Positions 1-6,846 of a DNA stretch of 31,643 nucleotides are shown one piece after another; the stretch's first letter is position 1, and each line of letters opens with the position of its first letter. Under the pieces are notes generated by a model that had not been told where the DNA came from, made no database searches, and was given only the letters and a program-made list of their open reading frames with translations. The DNA lies in the NCBI GenBank assembly GCA_028065135.1, contig JAPTWR010000072.1, positions 1,963 to 33,605 on the forward strand. The letters are read 5' to 3'. Origin of the DNA: Acidithiobacillus sp. GTDB lineage: Bacteria; Pseudomonadota; Gammaproteobacteria; Acidithiobacillales; Acidithiobacillaceae. The position numbers and the translations under genes are program-made.

Positions 1-1
1 G

Positions 2-124
2 TATTTATGGCCGGTGGAGGTACCGCAACCCGCTACGAGTGCGGTGTTTATCAACGGTGGTTGGTACGGCGGACCCTGGGGACCGTGGGGGCCTTGGGGG
101 CCGTGGGGCCCATGGGGTTGGTGA
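2..124 (+). CDS. C-terminal end of a Gly/Trp/Pro-rich envelope protein (partial, Slp-like?)
   Basis: Only the last 40 codons are inside the window, ending in TGA at 122-124. The reading frame gives YLWPVEVPQP and then a tail of repeated Gly-Pro-Trp steps (GGPWGPWGPWGPW) ending in GW. The YLWPV stretch followed by an aromatic, glycine-rich tail resembles the C-terminus of Slp-family outer-membrane lipoproteins, but the diagnostic N-terminal lipobox lies outside the window. It is the chromosomal gene flanking the tRNA and integrase. The identification is tentative; that the frame is a real 3' end is more secure. Confidence 0.45.
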   Translation, partial: YLWPVEVPQPATSAVFINGGWYGGPWGPWGPWGPWGPWGW

Positions 125-175
125 GGCGCAGCACGGCGTCTCGGTTTTCCGCCTACCGGGTGAGTCCGATGCGTC

Positions 176-204
176 TTGCCTGGGGCGGCCAGACGATTTA
201 TTAT
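176..204 (+). promoter_or_regulatory. sigma-70 promoter of the tRNA-Leu gene
   Basis: TTGCCT at 176-181 and TATTAT at 199-204 are separated by exactly 17 bp. Transcription would start about 7-9 bp later, just before the mature tRNA 5' end at 220. The match is seen in the sequence; activity is inferred. Confidence 0.6.
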
Positions 205-219
205 ACGGCTTGGTATTTT

Positions 220-306
220 GCCGGGATGGCGGAACTGGTAGACGCGCCGGACTCAAAATCCGGTGGTGGTGACATCGTGTCGGTTCGAGTCCGACTCTCG
301 GTACCA
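220..306 (+). tRNA. tRNA-Leu (anticodon CAA)
   Basis: An 87-nt tRNA with a long variable arm, as expected for leucine. The acceptor stem GCCGGGA pairs with TCTCGGT and is followed by an encoded ACCA end. The anticodon stem CCGGA/TCCGG encloses the loop CTCAAAA, giving anticodon CAA (reads UUG). The T arm contains GGTTCGAGTCC. An integrase gene follows immediately, so its 3' half is the probable attachment site of the element to the right. Confidence 0.95.
262..306 (+). other. probable attachment site (att) at the tRNA-Leu 3' end
   Basis: P4-type integrases usually recombine within the 3' part of tRNA genes, and the integrase here starts 160 bp downstream of an intact tRNA. The exact core cannot be set because I found no second copy of the tRNA 3' sequence in the window. 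The other end of the element probably lies further right or has been lost. Confidence 0.4.
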
Positions 307-319
307 TTATTTAGTTCGT

Positions 320-355
320 AGGCGTTCGTGGAAGTTCACGAACGCCTTTTCTTTT
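320..355 (+). terminator. rho-independent terminator after tRNA-Leu
   Basis: An 11-bp perfect inverted repeat, AGGCGTTCGTG at 320-330 and CACGAACGCCT at 337-347, is separated by a 6-nt loop and followed by TTTCTTTT. This is a strong intrinsic terminator just past the tRNA. Confidence 0.85.
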
Positions 356-417
356 AATGACTTGGCGGGTTTTCCGTTCGTCGCGGTTCGCTCCGGTTCG
401 TGTGCATCCGGGTACAG

Positions 418-439
418 TTGTGGGTATGATTGTGGGTAT
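418..439 (+). repeat. two direct copies of TTGTGGGTAT upstream of the integrase
   Basis: TTGTGGGTAT occurs at 418-427 and again at 430-439, a 12-bp period, in the gap between the tRNA and the integrase start. Closely spaced direct repeats in this position are often arm-type integrase or excisionase binding sites. That role is inferred. Confidence 0.4.
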
Positions 440-466
440 TTTCCGCATGGAGCCAACCATACCATC

Positions 467-1678
467 ATGTCCCTATCCGATACCCGTGTCCGCAGCGCCA
501 AGCCCAAAGACAAACCCTACAAGCTTGCTGACGAAAAGGGGCTCTTTCTCTATGTGACGCCTAGCTCCAAACTTTGGCGCATGGCCTATCGATATGCAGG
601 GAAACAAAAATTACTGTCGTTCGGGTCTTATCCAGAAATCTCTCTGAGCGCCGCAAGAGAGAAAAGGGAGGGCGCCCGCAAACTGCTTCGCGAAGGGATG
701 GATCCTGGGGCAATAAGGAAAGAGGAAAAGGTGAAGGCTCTCCTCAACCAGCAAGGGGCAGTACCAAGCAATACCTTTCAGTCGATCAGCATGGAATGGC
801 TGAAAAAGCAAAAAGAGGTTTTAACACCAGCAACGGCGGTTCGTCTGGAATCGCGTCTGGTGCGTTTCGCCTATCCGGCACTGGGTCACATAGACATCAG
901 CAAGATTCGTCCAGCGGATGTTCTGGCGCTATTGATGCCCATAGAGGCCAGTGGGCGTAAGGAGACGGCACACCGTCTCGCGTCTATCATCAGTCGCATA
1001 TCCCGTTATGCCGTGGCAACGCTCCGGGCGGAATCTGATCCTACCGTGCCACTGCGCGGTGCGCTCATGCCCTATCGGGACAAGCACCGCGCGGCACTCT
1101 TGAAGGCGGAAGATATAGGGGATTTTTTGCGGCGGGCAAAACAATATCGTGGAGGGCCCGTAGTGTCCGCCGCCCTATTACTACAGGCACTCTGGTTTGT
1201 ACGCCCAGGCGAATTGAGAAAGGCGGAGTGGAACGAATTTGACTTGAAAAATCAGGCTTGGAACATCCCAAAGGAAAAGATGAAGATGCGGGAACCACAT
1301 TTGGTTCCGCTGTCCACACAAGCCATTGCTATACTGGAAAAATTACGTGCCATCACAGGGCAAACTGCCTTTGTGTTTCCTGGTGGCCGGTCAACAGAAA
1401 AACCGCTCTCGGAAAATGCAGTTCTTATGGCTTTACGAATCATGGGATATGCCAAAGACCAAGTGACAGGTCATGGCTTTCGCGCTACTGCACGCACTTT
1501 CCTGGATGAAGAACTGGGCTTTCGTCCCGAAGTAATCGAAATGCAATTGGCGCATACTGTCAAGGACCACCTGGGCCGCGCCTACAATCGCACGCACTAC
1601 TTACAAGAGCGCCAACGCATGATGCAGGTATGGTCAGACTGGCTCACTGACCTTGCTGGCGAGCCACTTGTTGATTGA
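467..1678 (+). CDS. int: tyrosine recombinase / integrase (P4 type, DUF4102 N-terminus)
   Basis: The 403-aa protein catalyses site-specific integration and excision of the element at tRNA-Leu. The N-terminus (MSLSDTRVRSAKPKDKPYKL, then DEKGLFLYV) is the DUF4102 arm-binding domain typical of P4-like integrases. The catalytic residues are visible: Arg246 (VRPGELR), His336 and Arg339 (HGFR), His363 (LAHT) and the nucleophile Tyr373 (AYNRTHYL). Length is normal for the family. The ATG at 467 is chosen because the family motif starts there; an upstream GTG in frame would add unrelated sequence overlapping the tRNA. Its 3' end overlaps the convergent alpA-like gene by 35 bp. All key residues are intact, so it is probably active. 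Confidence 0.95.
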   Translation: MSLSDTRVRSAKPKDKPYKLADEKGLFLYVTPSSKLWRMAYRYAGKQKLLSFGSYPEISLSAAREKREGARKLLREGMDPGAIRKEEKVKALLNQQGAVPSNTFQSISMEWLKKQKEVLTPATAVRLESRLVRFAYPALGHIDISKIRPADVLALLMPIEASGRKETAHRLASIISRISRYAVATLRAESDPTVPLRGALMPYRDKHRAALLKAEDIGDFLRRAKQYRGGPVVSAALLLQALWFVRPGELRKAEWNEFDLKNQAWNIPKEKMKMREPHLVPLSTQAIAILEKLRAITGQTAFVFPGGRSTEKPLSENAVLMALRIMGYAKDQVTGHGFRATARTFLDEELGFRPEVIEMQLAHTVKDHLGRAYNRTHYLQERQRMMQVWSDWLTDLAGEPLVD

Positions 1679-1847
1679 TCCAGTCCTCAATATCGCGTTG
1701 TATCCAGCCACTGGCGCTTCCCAGCTTGATTGGCGCAGGGAAGTTATTCTCTTTGATGCGCTGATAGACAGCCGTTTTGCGCAAGCCTACCATTTCCATT
1801 ACTTGAGGTAATCGCAATATTCTCTGTTCCATCCGTTGGTTCATCAT
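1644..1847 (-). CDS. alpA: AlpA-family helix-turn-helix regulator / excisionase-like protein
   Basis: A 67-aa protein with the AlpA pattern: ILRLPQVMEMVGLRKTAVYQ is the helix-turn-helix, followed by FPAPIKLG and then WIQRDIEDWI. AlpA-type proteins activate integrase genes or act as excisionases in P4-like elements. It starts 10 bp after the dam-like gene stop with a GAGGG ribosome site, so it is probably the last gene of the leftward operon. Its 3' end overlaps the integrase 3' end on the other strand, so convergent transcription could cause interference between the two. The family call is firm; its exact role in excision is inferred from position. Confidence 0.85.
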   Translation of the reverse strand: MMNQRMEQRILRLPQVMEMVGLRKTAVYQRIKENNFPAPIKLGSASGWIQRDIEDWINQQVARQQGQ

Positions 1848-1857
1848 GGTATGACCC

Positions 1858-2856
1858 TCAAAAGAGCGTGACTTGCTGGCATTTCTGCCAATGTTTCGCC
1901 AGCCGGGGATTGATCCAGACCCGCTCCTCGCGTTGGGACTGGTCGGTATCGCGGTGCAGCGAACTCATCGCCTTGCGGGGAAAGGACAGGGTTTCCCACC
2001 CAAAGGACAGCAGCGCGTCGTCATAGTCGTCATGGGCGTACCCGCACAAGGCGGCGAACCCCTTCAACCGCCGGCACATAGCCAGCAGTTCCAGATGCTG
2101 CACGGCGTCCATTTCACCCCCTGAGTAAGTCCCCCGGCTGCGCTCGTGATGAATGTGGCGGGTATCGGGATAGTAGGGCGGGTCCAGAAAAAACAGGGTA
2201 TCGGGACTGTCGTACTGGTCCAGCAGGTCAATGGCATCGCGGTTTTCAATCACCACGTCCTTCAGGCGTTGCGCCAGGGCGGGCAGTCCCTCGATGTGAT
2301 AGTTCATGCGCCGCCCCTGGGAGCGTTGGGTACTGGTCGCAAAGCGTTTTTCGGTAAGTCCGCTTTGCCCCCCGCCACTGAAGGCGGCATTGGACACCAC
2401 AAAAAAGGCCCAGGCGCGGGTCACGGAATCGCCTTCAGGAGCATTCAGAAGATCCAGGGCGCGAACATATTCTTCTCTGGCATAGGGCGTCCACTGCAGG
2501 CGTTCCAGCAGGGCCGTGCGCAGGTGGTGCTCCTGCATGACCCGATAGAAACCGACCAGGTCGCGGTTGCGGTCATTCAGGACCTCGACGGGAGATGGCG
2601 GCAGGGCCAACAACATGGCTGCGGCTCCGGCGAATGGCTCCACATAGCAGGTGTTGTTGCGCGGCAATCGATGCGCGATTTTCTGCACCAACCACCCTTT
2701 ACCCCCCAACCACGGAAATGCCGGTCTTACAGACGGTAGTCCTGCGCACGGCGGTGCTGCGCACGGCAACGGTCCTGCACCCGGCAGTCTTACAGACGGT
2801 AGTCTTGCGGACGATGGTTCCGTGCTGAAATCCTGTATGGAAAGTGCTGTGTTCAT
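1858..2856 (-). CDS. Dam-like DNA adenine N6-methyltransferase (D12 class)
   Basis: A 332-aa protein expected to methylate adenine in DNA using S-adenosylmethionine. The order of motifs is that of the alpha-type Dam family: PWLGGKG (about 48-54, motif X), FAGAAAM (75-81, SAM binding, a variant of FxGxG), NDRN (94-97) and the catalytic DPPY at 225-228. Residues 17-46 (RLPSVRLPGAGPLP and following) are a low-complexity block encoded by the palindromic repeats at 2723-2813, placed before the catalytic domain. An ATG at 2856 with GGAG upstream is a good start. It lies between the sigma-factor gene and alpA. It may protect element DNA from restriction or control its expression; no partner restriction enzyme is seen. 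Confidence 0.9.
   Translation of the reverse strand: MNTALSIQDFSTEPSSARLPSVRLPGAGPLPCAAPPCAGLPSVRPAFPWLGGKGWLVQKIAHRLPRNNTCYVEPFAGAAAMLLALPPSPVEVLNDRNRDLVGFYRVMQEHHLRTALLERLQWTPYAREEYVRALDLLNAPEGDSVTRAWAFFVVSNAAFSGGGQSGLTEKRFATSTQRSQGRRMNYHIEGLPALAQRLKDVVIENRDAIDLLDQYDSPDTLFFLDPPYYPDTRHIHHERSRGTYSGGEMDAVQHLELLAMCRRLKGFAALCGYAHDDYDDALLSFGWETLSFPRKAMSSLHRDTDQSQREERVWINPRLAKHWQKCQQVTLF
2723..2813 (-). repeat. palindromic 15-bp repeat block 1 (in dam-like gene)
   Basis: About six units such as GTCTTACAGAC, GTCCTGCGCAC and GTCTTGCGGAC are separated by 4-bp spacers (GGTA, GGCG, GGCA). Most units have 15-bp periodicity. The block is in frame and encodes the N-terminal low-complexity segment of the methyltransferase. 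Confidence 0.75.
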
Positions 2857-2915
2857 GACGAATTCTCCATATTCTTCTATGCATCATCCTTTTGCAGCGG
2901 ATGTTCCTGCGTCGT

Positions 2916-3833
2916 CTACATGGATTCCGACAGGCGGTTCCAGTCGCGTGTGTAGTCGGCTTCGCTTTTCCCGATGGTGTAATATTCGATGGGCATGGAG
3001 CGCAGCATGTCCATGATCCGGGTCCGCAAGGTGACCATGTGGTTTTCGTCTTCGGCCAGCATCAGGGCCAGATCGGAATCCTGGTGTTTCTGGGAGAGCA
3101 TCAGCAGATCACGCCAGCGCCGGGGCAGGCATTGCAGCTTGCGATTCAGAATTTCCAGGTCCATTTTGTCGATGACGTCGGTCTCCATGCTATGGTCTCC
3201 TTCCGTGTTGAGGGTGCTCCAGCCTTCTTCGATGGCGTCCGGATAGCTCAGATCCTGCGCTTGCAGGCGGGCGTTGAAGGTTTCCTGTGTGATTTTGTGC
3301 CAGGGGGCGCGCTGTTGACGGGTATCGTGGGGAATGGGGATGACCCGGTCGTGCGCAGCAAACTGGCGAAAGCGGGTGTGCAGGGACAGGCGCAGATAGG
3401 TCCAGAAGGCTCCCCGGCTACGGCCATCGTAGCGTTCCACGGCCTGCGCGAAGGCGATCCAGGCTTCCTGTTGCAGATCATCCTTTCGGACATGACGATG
3501 GTGGCGCAGGGTAATATCGACCATGCCCCAGACCAGGGGGGCCATGCGTTCCCATAAGAGGCTCATGGCCGATGCGCTACTTCGCGCGGCCAGCACTTCG
3601 GCATCCTGGACGTAAATGCCGAGGCCGCTTTCCCCTTTTTCCCCTGGGATGATTTTTTCTGCCTGCGGCAATCCATCGCTTGCCGACTGCGAGTCTGCCG
3701 CCTGCATGGCCAACGCCTGGGCGAACAGTTGATCCCACAGATCAAGGGGCTGCGCCCCTGCAAGGGGCTGCACCCCCGCAGGGGATTTCACCCCTGAAAG
3801 GGGTTGTGTGGTTTTTCGTGCGAGATCAGCCAT
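2916..3833 (-). CDS. RNA polymerase sigma-70 family factor carried by the element
   Basis: A 305-aa protein. Residues 100-170 match sigma region 2: KDDLQQEAWIAFAQAVERYD, then GRSRGAFWTYLRL and VIPIPHD, the RG.FWTY pattern and IP end being characteristic. Residues about 226-280 (LNRKLQCLPRRWRDLLMLSQ and following) fit region 4, the -35 binding helix-turn-helix. Residues 12-30 are low-complexity sequence from the repeat block at 3745-3813. The gene overlaps the dotG-like 3' end by 8 bp, so it is cotranscribed with the secretion genes. It probably directs polymerase to element promoters. Region 2.4 is somewhat divergent, so promoter choice cannot be predicted. Confidence 0.8.
   Translation of the reverse strand: MADLARKTTQPLSGVKSPAGVQPLAGAQPLDLWDQLFAQALAMQAADSQSASDGLPQAEKIIPGEKGESGLGIYVQDAEVLAARSSASAMSLLWERMAPLVWGMVDITLRHHRHVRKDDLQQEAWIAFAQAVERYDGRSRGAFWTYLRLSLHTRFRQFAAHDRVIPIPHDTRQQRAPWHKITQETFNARLQAQDLSYPDAIEEGWSTLNTEGDHSMETDVIDKMDLEILNRKLQCLPRRWRDLLMLSQKHQDSDLALMLAEDENHMVTLRTRIMDMLRSMPIEYYTIGKSEADYTRDWNRLSESM
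3745..3813 (-). repeat. palindromic 18-bp repeat block 2 (in sigma-factor gene)
   Basis: The palindromes CCCCTGCAAGGGG, CCCCCGCAGGGG and CCCCTGAAAGGGG recur every 18 bp, joined by CTGCA- or TTTCA-like spacers. The block encodes the N-terminal SGVKSPAGVQPLAGAQPL of the sigma factor. Confidence 0.75.
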
Positions 3834-5034
3834 GAGTGTTCTCCTTCACCGGGGACATGAACAGGATGCCCATACCCGTACCGGCGGGAACCCGGACGGT
3901 GGGCGGCGTGTTGAAGCGGTTTTCCGCGATGGGGACCATGACGTTACCGACATTGCCTGCGGTCTGCTCGAGGATTTGCCCGTTATTGAGCTGGTTGGTC
4001 ATCACGGCGAATCCGTTGCCGACCGTTACCGCCTGATTGGACTCCTGCAGGGCCTGATCGAGGCCTTGCAGGAACGCGCCGGCGAAAAGCCAGCCGTAGC
4101 GGTACAGCACATGATTATTGACGCTGGTCGCCATGCCCACATGCGCATTTTTCGTGCTGATCGCATAGGCGTTGATGGGATAGGATTGCCCGTCAAAAGT
4201 CATGATGTGGAATTGCAGCACGACCACCTGATGTTCTCGCTTGAAGCTGCCCAGTAGCCGCGCGCCATGAAAACGTCCCCCTTCGATGGTGGCCTCGATG
4301 GGGGTTGGCTCGTTGGAGTTCACTCCGATATCCAGCATGGCGAAGGAAATATGTCCCGCCAGTGCCAGCACATGGGAGGATCCTTGCAGTTCCTGATTCG
4401 CCGCGGCGGCATTGGTTTCCCCCGTGATCGGAGAGATTTTGCTGATCTGTGTCACGGTTACGTCCCCATAGGGTTTATCGTGGATGAACCGCTTCAGCTC
4501 GCTCATCATCGCCTGCTGCAACGGACTCGAGGACGTGGGAGACGTGGAGTTGGCGGCGGGCGTATAGGGATTCTGCACGAGAGCGGTAGACTGCGCCGGG
4601 GCGGTCGCTGCCGGAGCGGACGCCGCTGGAGCGGTCACGGATTTCGTCGGGGCTATGGGATGCAGGGCGGTTGGCGTAGGCAGATAGGTCTTCCCGGTCT
4701 GGGCCGCCTGCTGGCCCAGCAGGTGATTCGCCTGATTGAGTTGCGTGTTGTAGGCCGGGTTGCCTTTGCTGCCCCCGGGTGCGCCGTGCAGGTGCGCGGA
4801 CTGGATCTGGTTATGGAGTTTGGGTGGCGCGGAAGGGCCGCTCACTAGCCGGTAAGCGCCGAAGCCCAGGGCAACCACGGCGACGCCGGTGGTGATGAGG
4901 GCCATCTTGCGGGTCGCGGGATTCGTATAGAACGCACCCACCGCCTTGGTGTAAGACATTTTTTTCGTCGCTTCCACGGCATCGGATGCATCCGATGATG
5001 TAGTTACGGGCTGGTTTTCTTTTTCCTGGTCCAT
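3826..5034 (-). CDS. dotG: type IVB secretion core protein DotG/IcmE-like (VirB10-type)
   Basis: A 402-aa protein with a cytoplasmic N-terminus, one membrane helix at about 43-62 (ALITTGVAVVALGFGAYRLV), an Ala/Pro/Thr-rich periplasmic linker to about 170, and a C-terminal VirB10/DotG-like domain ending in RVPAGTGMGILFMSPVK, which is typical of the family. In Dot/Icm and IncI conjugation systems this protein spans both membranes and lines the channel core. The start ATG at 5034 overlaps the dotH stop by one base (TAATG), which implies translational coupling. It is shorter than Legionella DotG because the long pentapeptide-like repeat region is absent, as in conjugative homologues (TraO). Order dotI-dotH-dotG supports the call. 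Confidence 0.85.
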   Translation of the reverse strand: MDQEKENQPVTTSSDASDAVEATKKMSYTKAVGAFYTNPATRKMALITTGVAVVALGFGAYRLVSGPSAPPKLHNQIQSAHLHGAPGGSKGNPAYNTQLNQANHLLGQQAAQTGKTYLPTPTALHPIAPTKSVTAPAASAPAATAPAQSTALVQNPYTPAANSTSPTSSSPLQQAMMSELKRFIHDKPYGDVTVTQISKISPITGETNAAAANQELQGSSHVLALAGHISFAMLDIGVNSNEPTPIEATIEGGRFHGARLLGSFKREHQVVVLQFHIMTFDGQSYPINAYAISTKNAHVGMATSVNNHVLYRYGWLFAGAFLQGLDQALQESNQAVTVGNGFAVMTNQLNNGQILEQTAGNVGNVMVPIAENRFNTPPTVRVPAGTGMGILFMSPVKENTHG

Positions 5035-6092
5035 TAGCGCACCTCCAGGGTCTGATTAGTGCCGTCGAAGCGCATCAGCACGGCATGAGTTTTGGGCAGG
5101 ACATAGGCGTGGACCCCGTTGGCGGAGGCTTCGGTGGCGATCCAGGCGGGAGCCAGCAGGCGGGCATGGCTGCGAATCCAGAGGTCGCCGTTCAACATCC
5201 ATGCGCGGGTGTAGCTGTAGGCAGGGGCGTTTTTCACCCGCAGGGTCTTGGCATCGCTGGGCATGGTGCCATAGAGGGTCTGCAGCAATGCGACGGTCGT
5301 ACCGTGGTTGGGGCTGGGCGAGAAGGAAGCGGGCAAACTGCCGGGAACCATGCCGCGCACTCGGAGGATGACCCGATAGGCTACGGTTTCCTTGCCGTTC
5401 TGGAGGGGCCCGCCGCTGACCATTTGCACGGGGATGGGCGTATTCAGTCCCTGCAGGTTCAGCAACAGATTGCTCTCCGCGTGCGGCAGAAGGTCGGAAA
5501 CGATGACGGTAGGTTCCAGCGCATTTTTAGCGATGGGCTGCACGGAAAACCGTTTGCCGCTACCGATGGCGGCGGAGACGATGGGCCAGGGCTGCCCGGC
5601 GCCGTCCACCACGGTCAGCGAGCAGGCGTACCCCGCCGCCATGTGGATCGTCGGCGTGATTCCCGCGTTCGGGTCGACGGTGATGACCTGGGTAATGCCA
5701 TTCTTGGGGATAACGGGCTCGTTGGCGCTGTCCTGGGTTTTTCGTACTTGCCCCCGGAACTGGTGAATCTGCTTCCCCGACAACGGTAGCAAGGCTTTTT
5801 CGATGCTCTTGAAGGGCGGCAGACCAGGAAGCCCCTGCGGGGTGCGCCCTTGCAGGGTGCCAGCCCCCTGCGGGGAGCCAATCCCCTGCGGGGAGCCAAC
5901 CCCCTGCGGAGCAGTGCTCGGCTGCGGGCTTGCGGGCTGCAAGCCTGTGGGCTGGAGGATAGTGGTGGACGGTGAAGGTGTGCCGTTGAGCCGGTCCTGC
6001 AATTGCTGTGCGGCCGTAGTCTGCTGTGGTGACGCTCCGGACTGGATGATCTGCGTCGTGGCGACAGGCGGTTGGGTGATGATGATGCCCAT
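5034..6092 (-). CDS. dotH: type IVB secretion outer-membrane core protein DotH/IcmK-like
   Basis: A 352-aa protein. The C-terminal part has the DotH/IcmK signature: ITPTIHMAAGYACSLTVVDG, then GQPWPI, and a TVAYRVILRVRG-like strand. In the family it forms the outer-membrane ring with DotC and DotD. Residues about 46-90 are a Gln/Gly/Pro-rich stretch (QGVGSPQGIGSPQGAG) encoded by the palindromic repeats at 5830-5955. The start is well fixed by AAGGAG 7 bases before the ATG and 4 bp after the dotI stop, yet the N-terminus (MGIIITQPPVATTQ) shows no signal peptide, which is odd for an exported protein. It lies in an operon with dotI and dotG. Confidence 0.85.
   Translation of the reverse strand: MGIIITQPPVATTQIIQSGASPQQTTAAQQLQDRLNGTPSPSTTILQPTGLQPASPQPSTAPQGVGSPQGIGSPQGAGTLQGRTPQGLPGLPPFKSIEKALLPLSGKQIHQFRGQVRKTQDSANEPVIPKNGITQVITVDPNAGITPTIHMAAGYACSLTVVDGAGQPWPIVSAAIGSGKRFSVQPIAKNALEPTVIVSDLLPHAESNLLLNLQGLNTPIPVQMVSGGPLQNGKETVAYRVILRVRGMVPGSLPASFSPSPNHGTTVALLQTLYGTMPSDAKTLRVKNAPAYSYTRAWMLNGDLWIRSHARLLAPAWIATEASANGVHAYVLPKTHAVLMRFDGTNQTLEVR
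5830..5955 (-). repeat. palindromic repeat block 3 (in dotH-like gene)
   Basis: Repeated CCCCTGCGGGG cores (for example at 5832-5842 and 5883-5893) alternate with GTGC- or AGCCA-type spacers, followed by GGGCTTGCGGGCTGC units. The block encodes the Gln-Gly-Pro-rich linker of DotH. Confidence 0.7.
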
Positions 6093-6096
6093 GGGT

Positions 6097-6846
6097 TCAC
6101 TCCTTGATCAGGGAAATGGAGGCGATGGCGATGGCGCGCGGGTTCTTCCAGTTATCGACACGCTGGACGATCACGGTGGCCAGATACTTCTTGTCGGAAA
6201 GTCCGTTGGAGTTTTCGAGACGGAAATGAATGGGAATCTGCACCTGCCACGAGTAAACGCCCTGTGGATTCGGTCCCTGCCGGAGCATGACGGCGGTTCC
6301 GCTCTGTACGGCGGAGATCATGAGCTTGCGAGCCACCATGTCGGCGTACAGGCCGTTTTTCTTGAATTGGTGGAGGAACGTGACAAATCCCGCGTGCGTA
6401 AAATCTTTTTCCGCGGCGGCCATCCGTCTGCGGTAATCGAGCACGTCGAAGCTGAAAATCCCGGTTACGGCCTGTTCGGTCCAGGCGATGACGGCGGCGT
6501 TGGTGTCGAACGGCTTGTCGTTGGACACCAACGGCATGATGGTTCCGTTGGGTTCGGTGGCGAAATAATGGTTGGTCACCACCGTCCTGGGGAACACGAA
6601 ATAGAGCAGGGCGAACAGCACCGCAAAAATGCCCAGAAACCATTCGCGGGTATAGGCCATGCGCAGGGCTTTTCCGGCGTGATAGGTACCGATGAACTCC
6701 GCCTCCAGATCCCCGAACCGTGGTTCCCCTGCGGGGTGCATACCCCCTGCGGGGTGCAACCCTGCGGTGGGCATCTCCCCTGCAGGGTGCCGCCCTGCGG
6801 GCGGCAACTCGGTTTTGGCTTTTTTACTTCTACCGAATAAAGGCAT
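6097..6846 (-). CDS. dotI: type IVB secretion inner-membrane protein DotI/IcmL-like
   Basis: A 249-aa protein with one membrane helix at about 68-87 (REWFLGIFAVLFALLYFVFP) and a periplasmic domain of the DotI/IcmL/TraM family (NHYFATEPNGTIMPLV, then a WTEQAVTGIFSFD stretch that is characteristic). It is an inner-membrane part of the type IVB channel. Residues 15-42 (AGRHPAGEMPTAGLHPAGG) are repeat-encoded and lie in the cytoplasmic tail before the helix. The start at 6846 is preferred over an upstream in-frame start because AGGAG lies 8 bases before it. The gene overlaps the DsbC-like gene by 17 bp, and dotH follows 4 bp after its stop. Confidence 0.87.
   Translation of the reverse strand: MPLFGRSKKAKTELPPAGRHPAGEMPTAGLHPAGGMHPAGEPRFGDLEAEFIGTYHAGKALRMAYTREWFLGIFAVLFALLYFVFPRTVVTNHYFATEPNGTIMPLVSNDKPFDTNAAVIAWTEQAVTGIFSFDVLDYRRRMAAAEKDFTHAGFVTFLHQFKKNGLYADMVARKLMISAVQSGTAVMLRQGPNPQGVYSWQVQIPIHFRLENSNGLSDKKYLATVIVQRVDNWKNPRAIAIASISLIKE
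6721..6808 (-). repeat. palindromic repeat block 4 (in dotI-like gene)
   Basis: CCCCTGCGGGG, CCCTGCGGTGGG, CCCCTGCAGGG and CCCTGCGGGCGG cores lie at 15-18 bp spacing. They encode the PAGRHPAGE-like cytoplasmic tail of DotI. Confidence 0.7.

Noticed and set aside
263..466. Longer integrase start overlapping the tRNA
   Set aside because: The added residues are read from tRNA and terminator sequence and do not belong to the integrase family.
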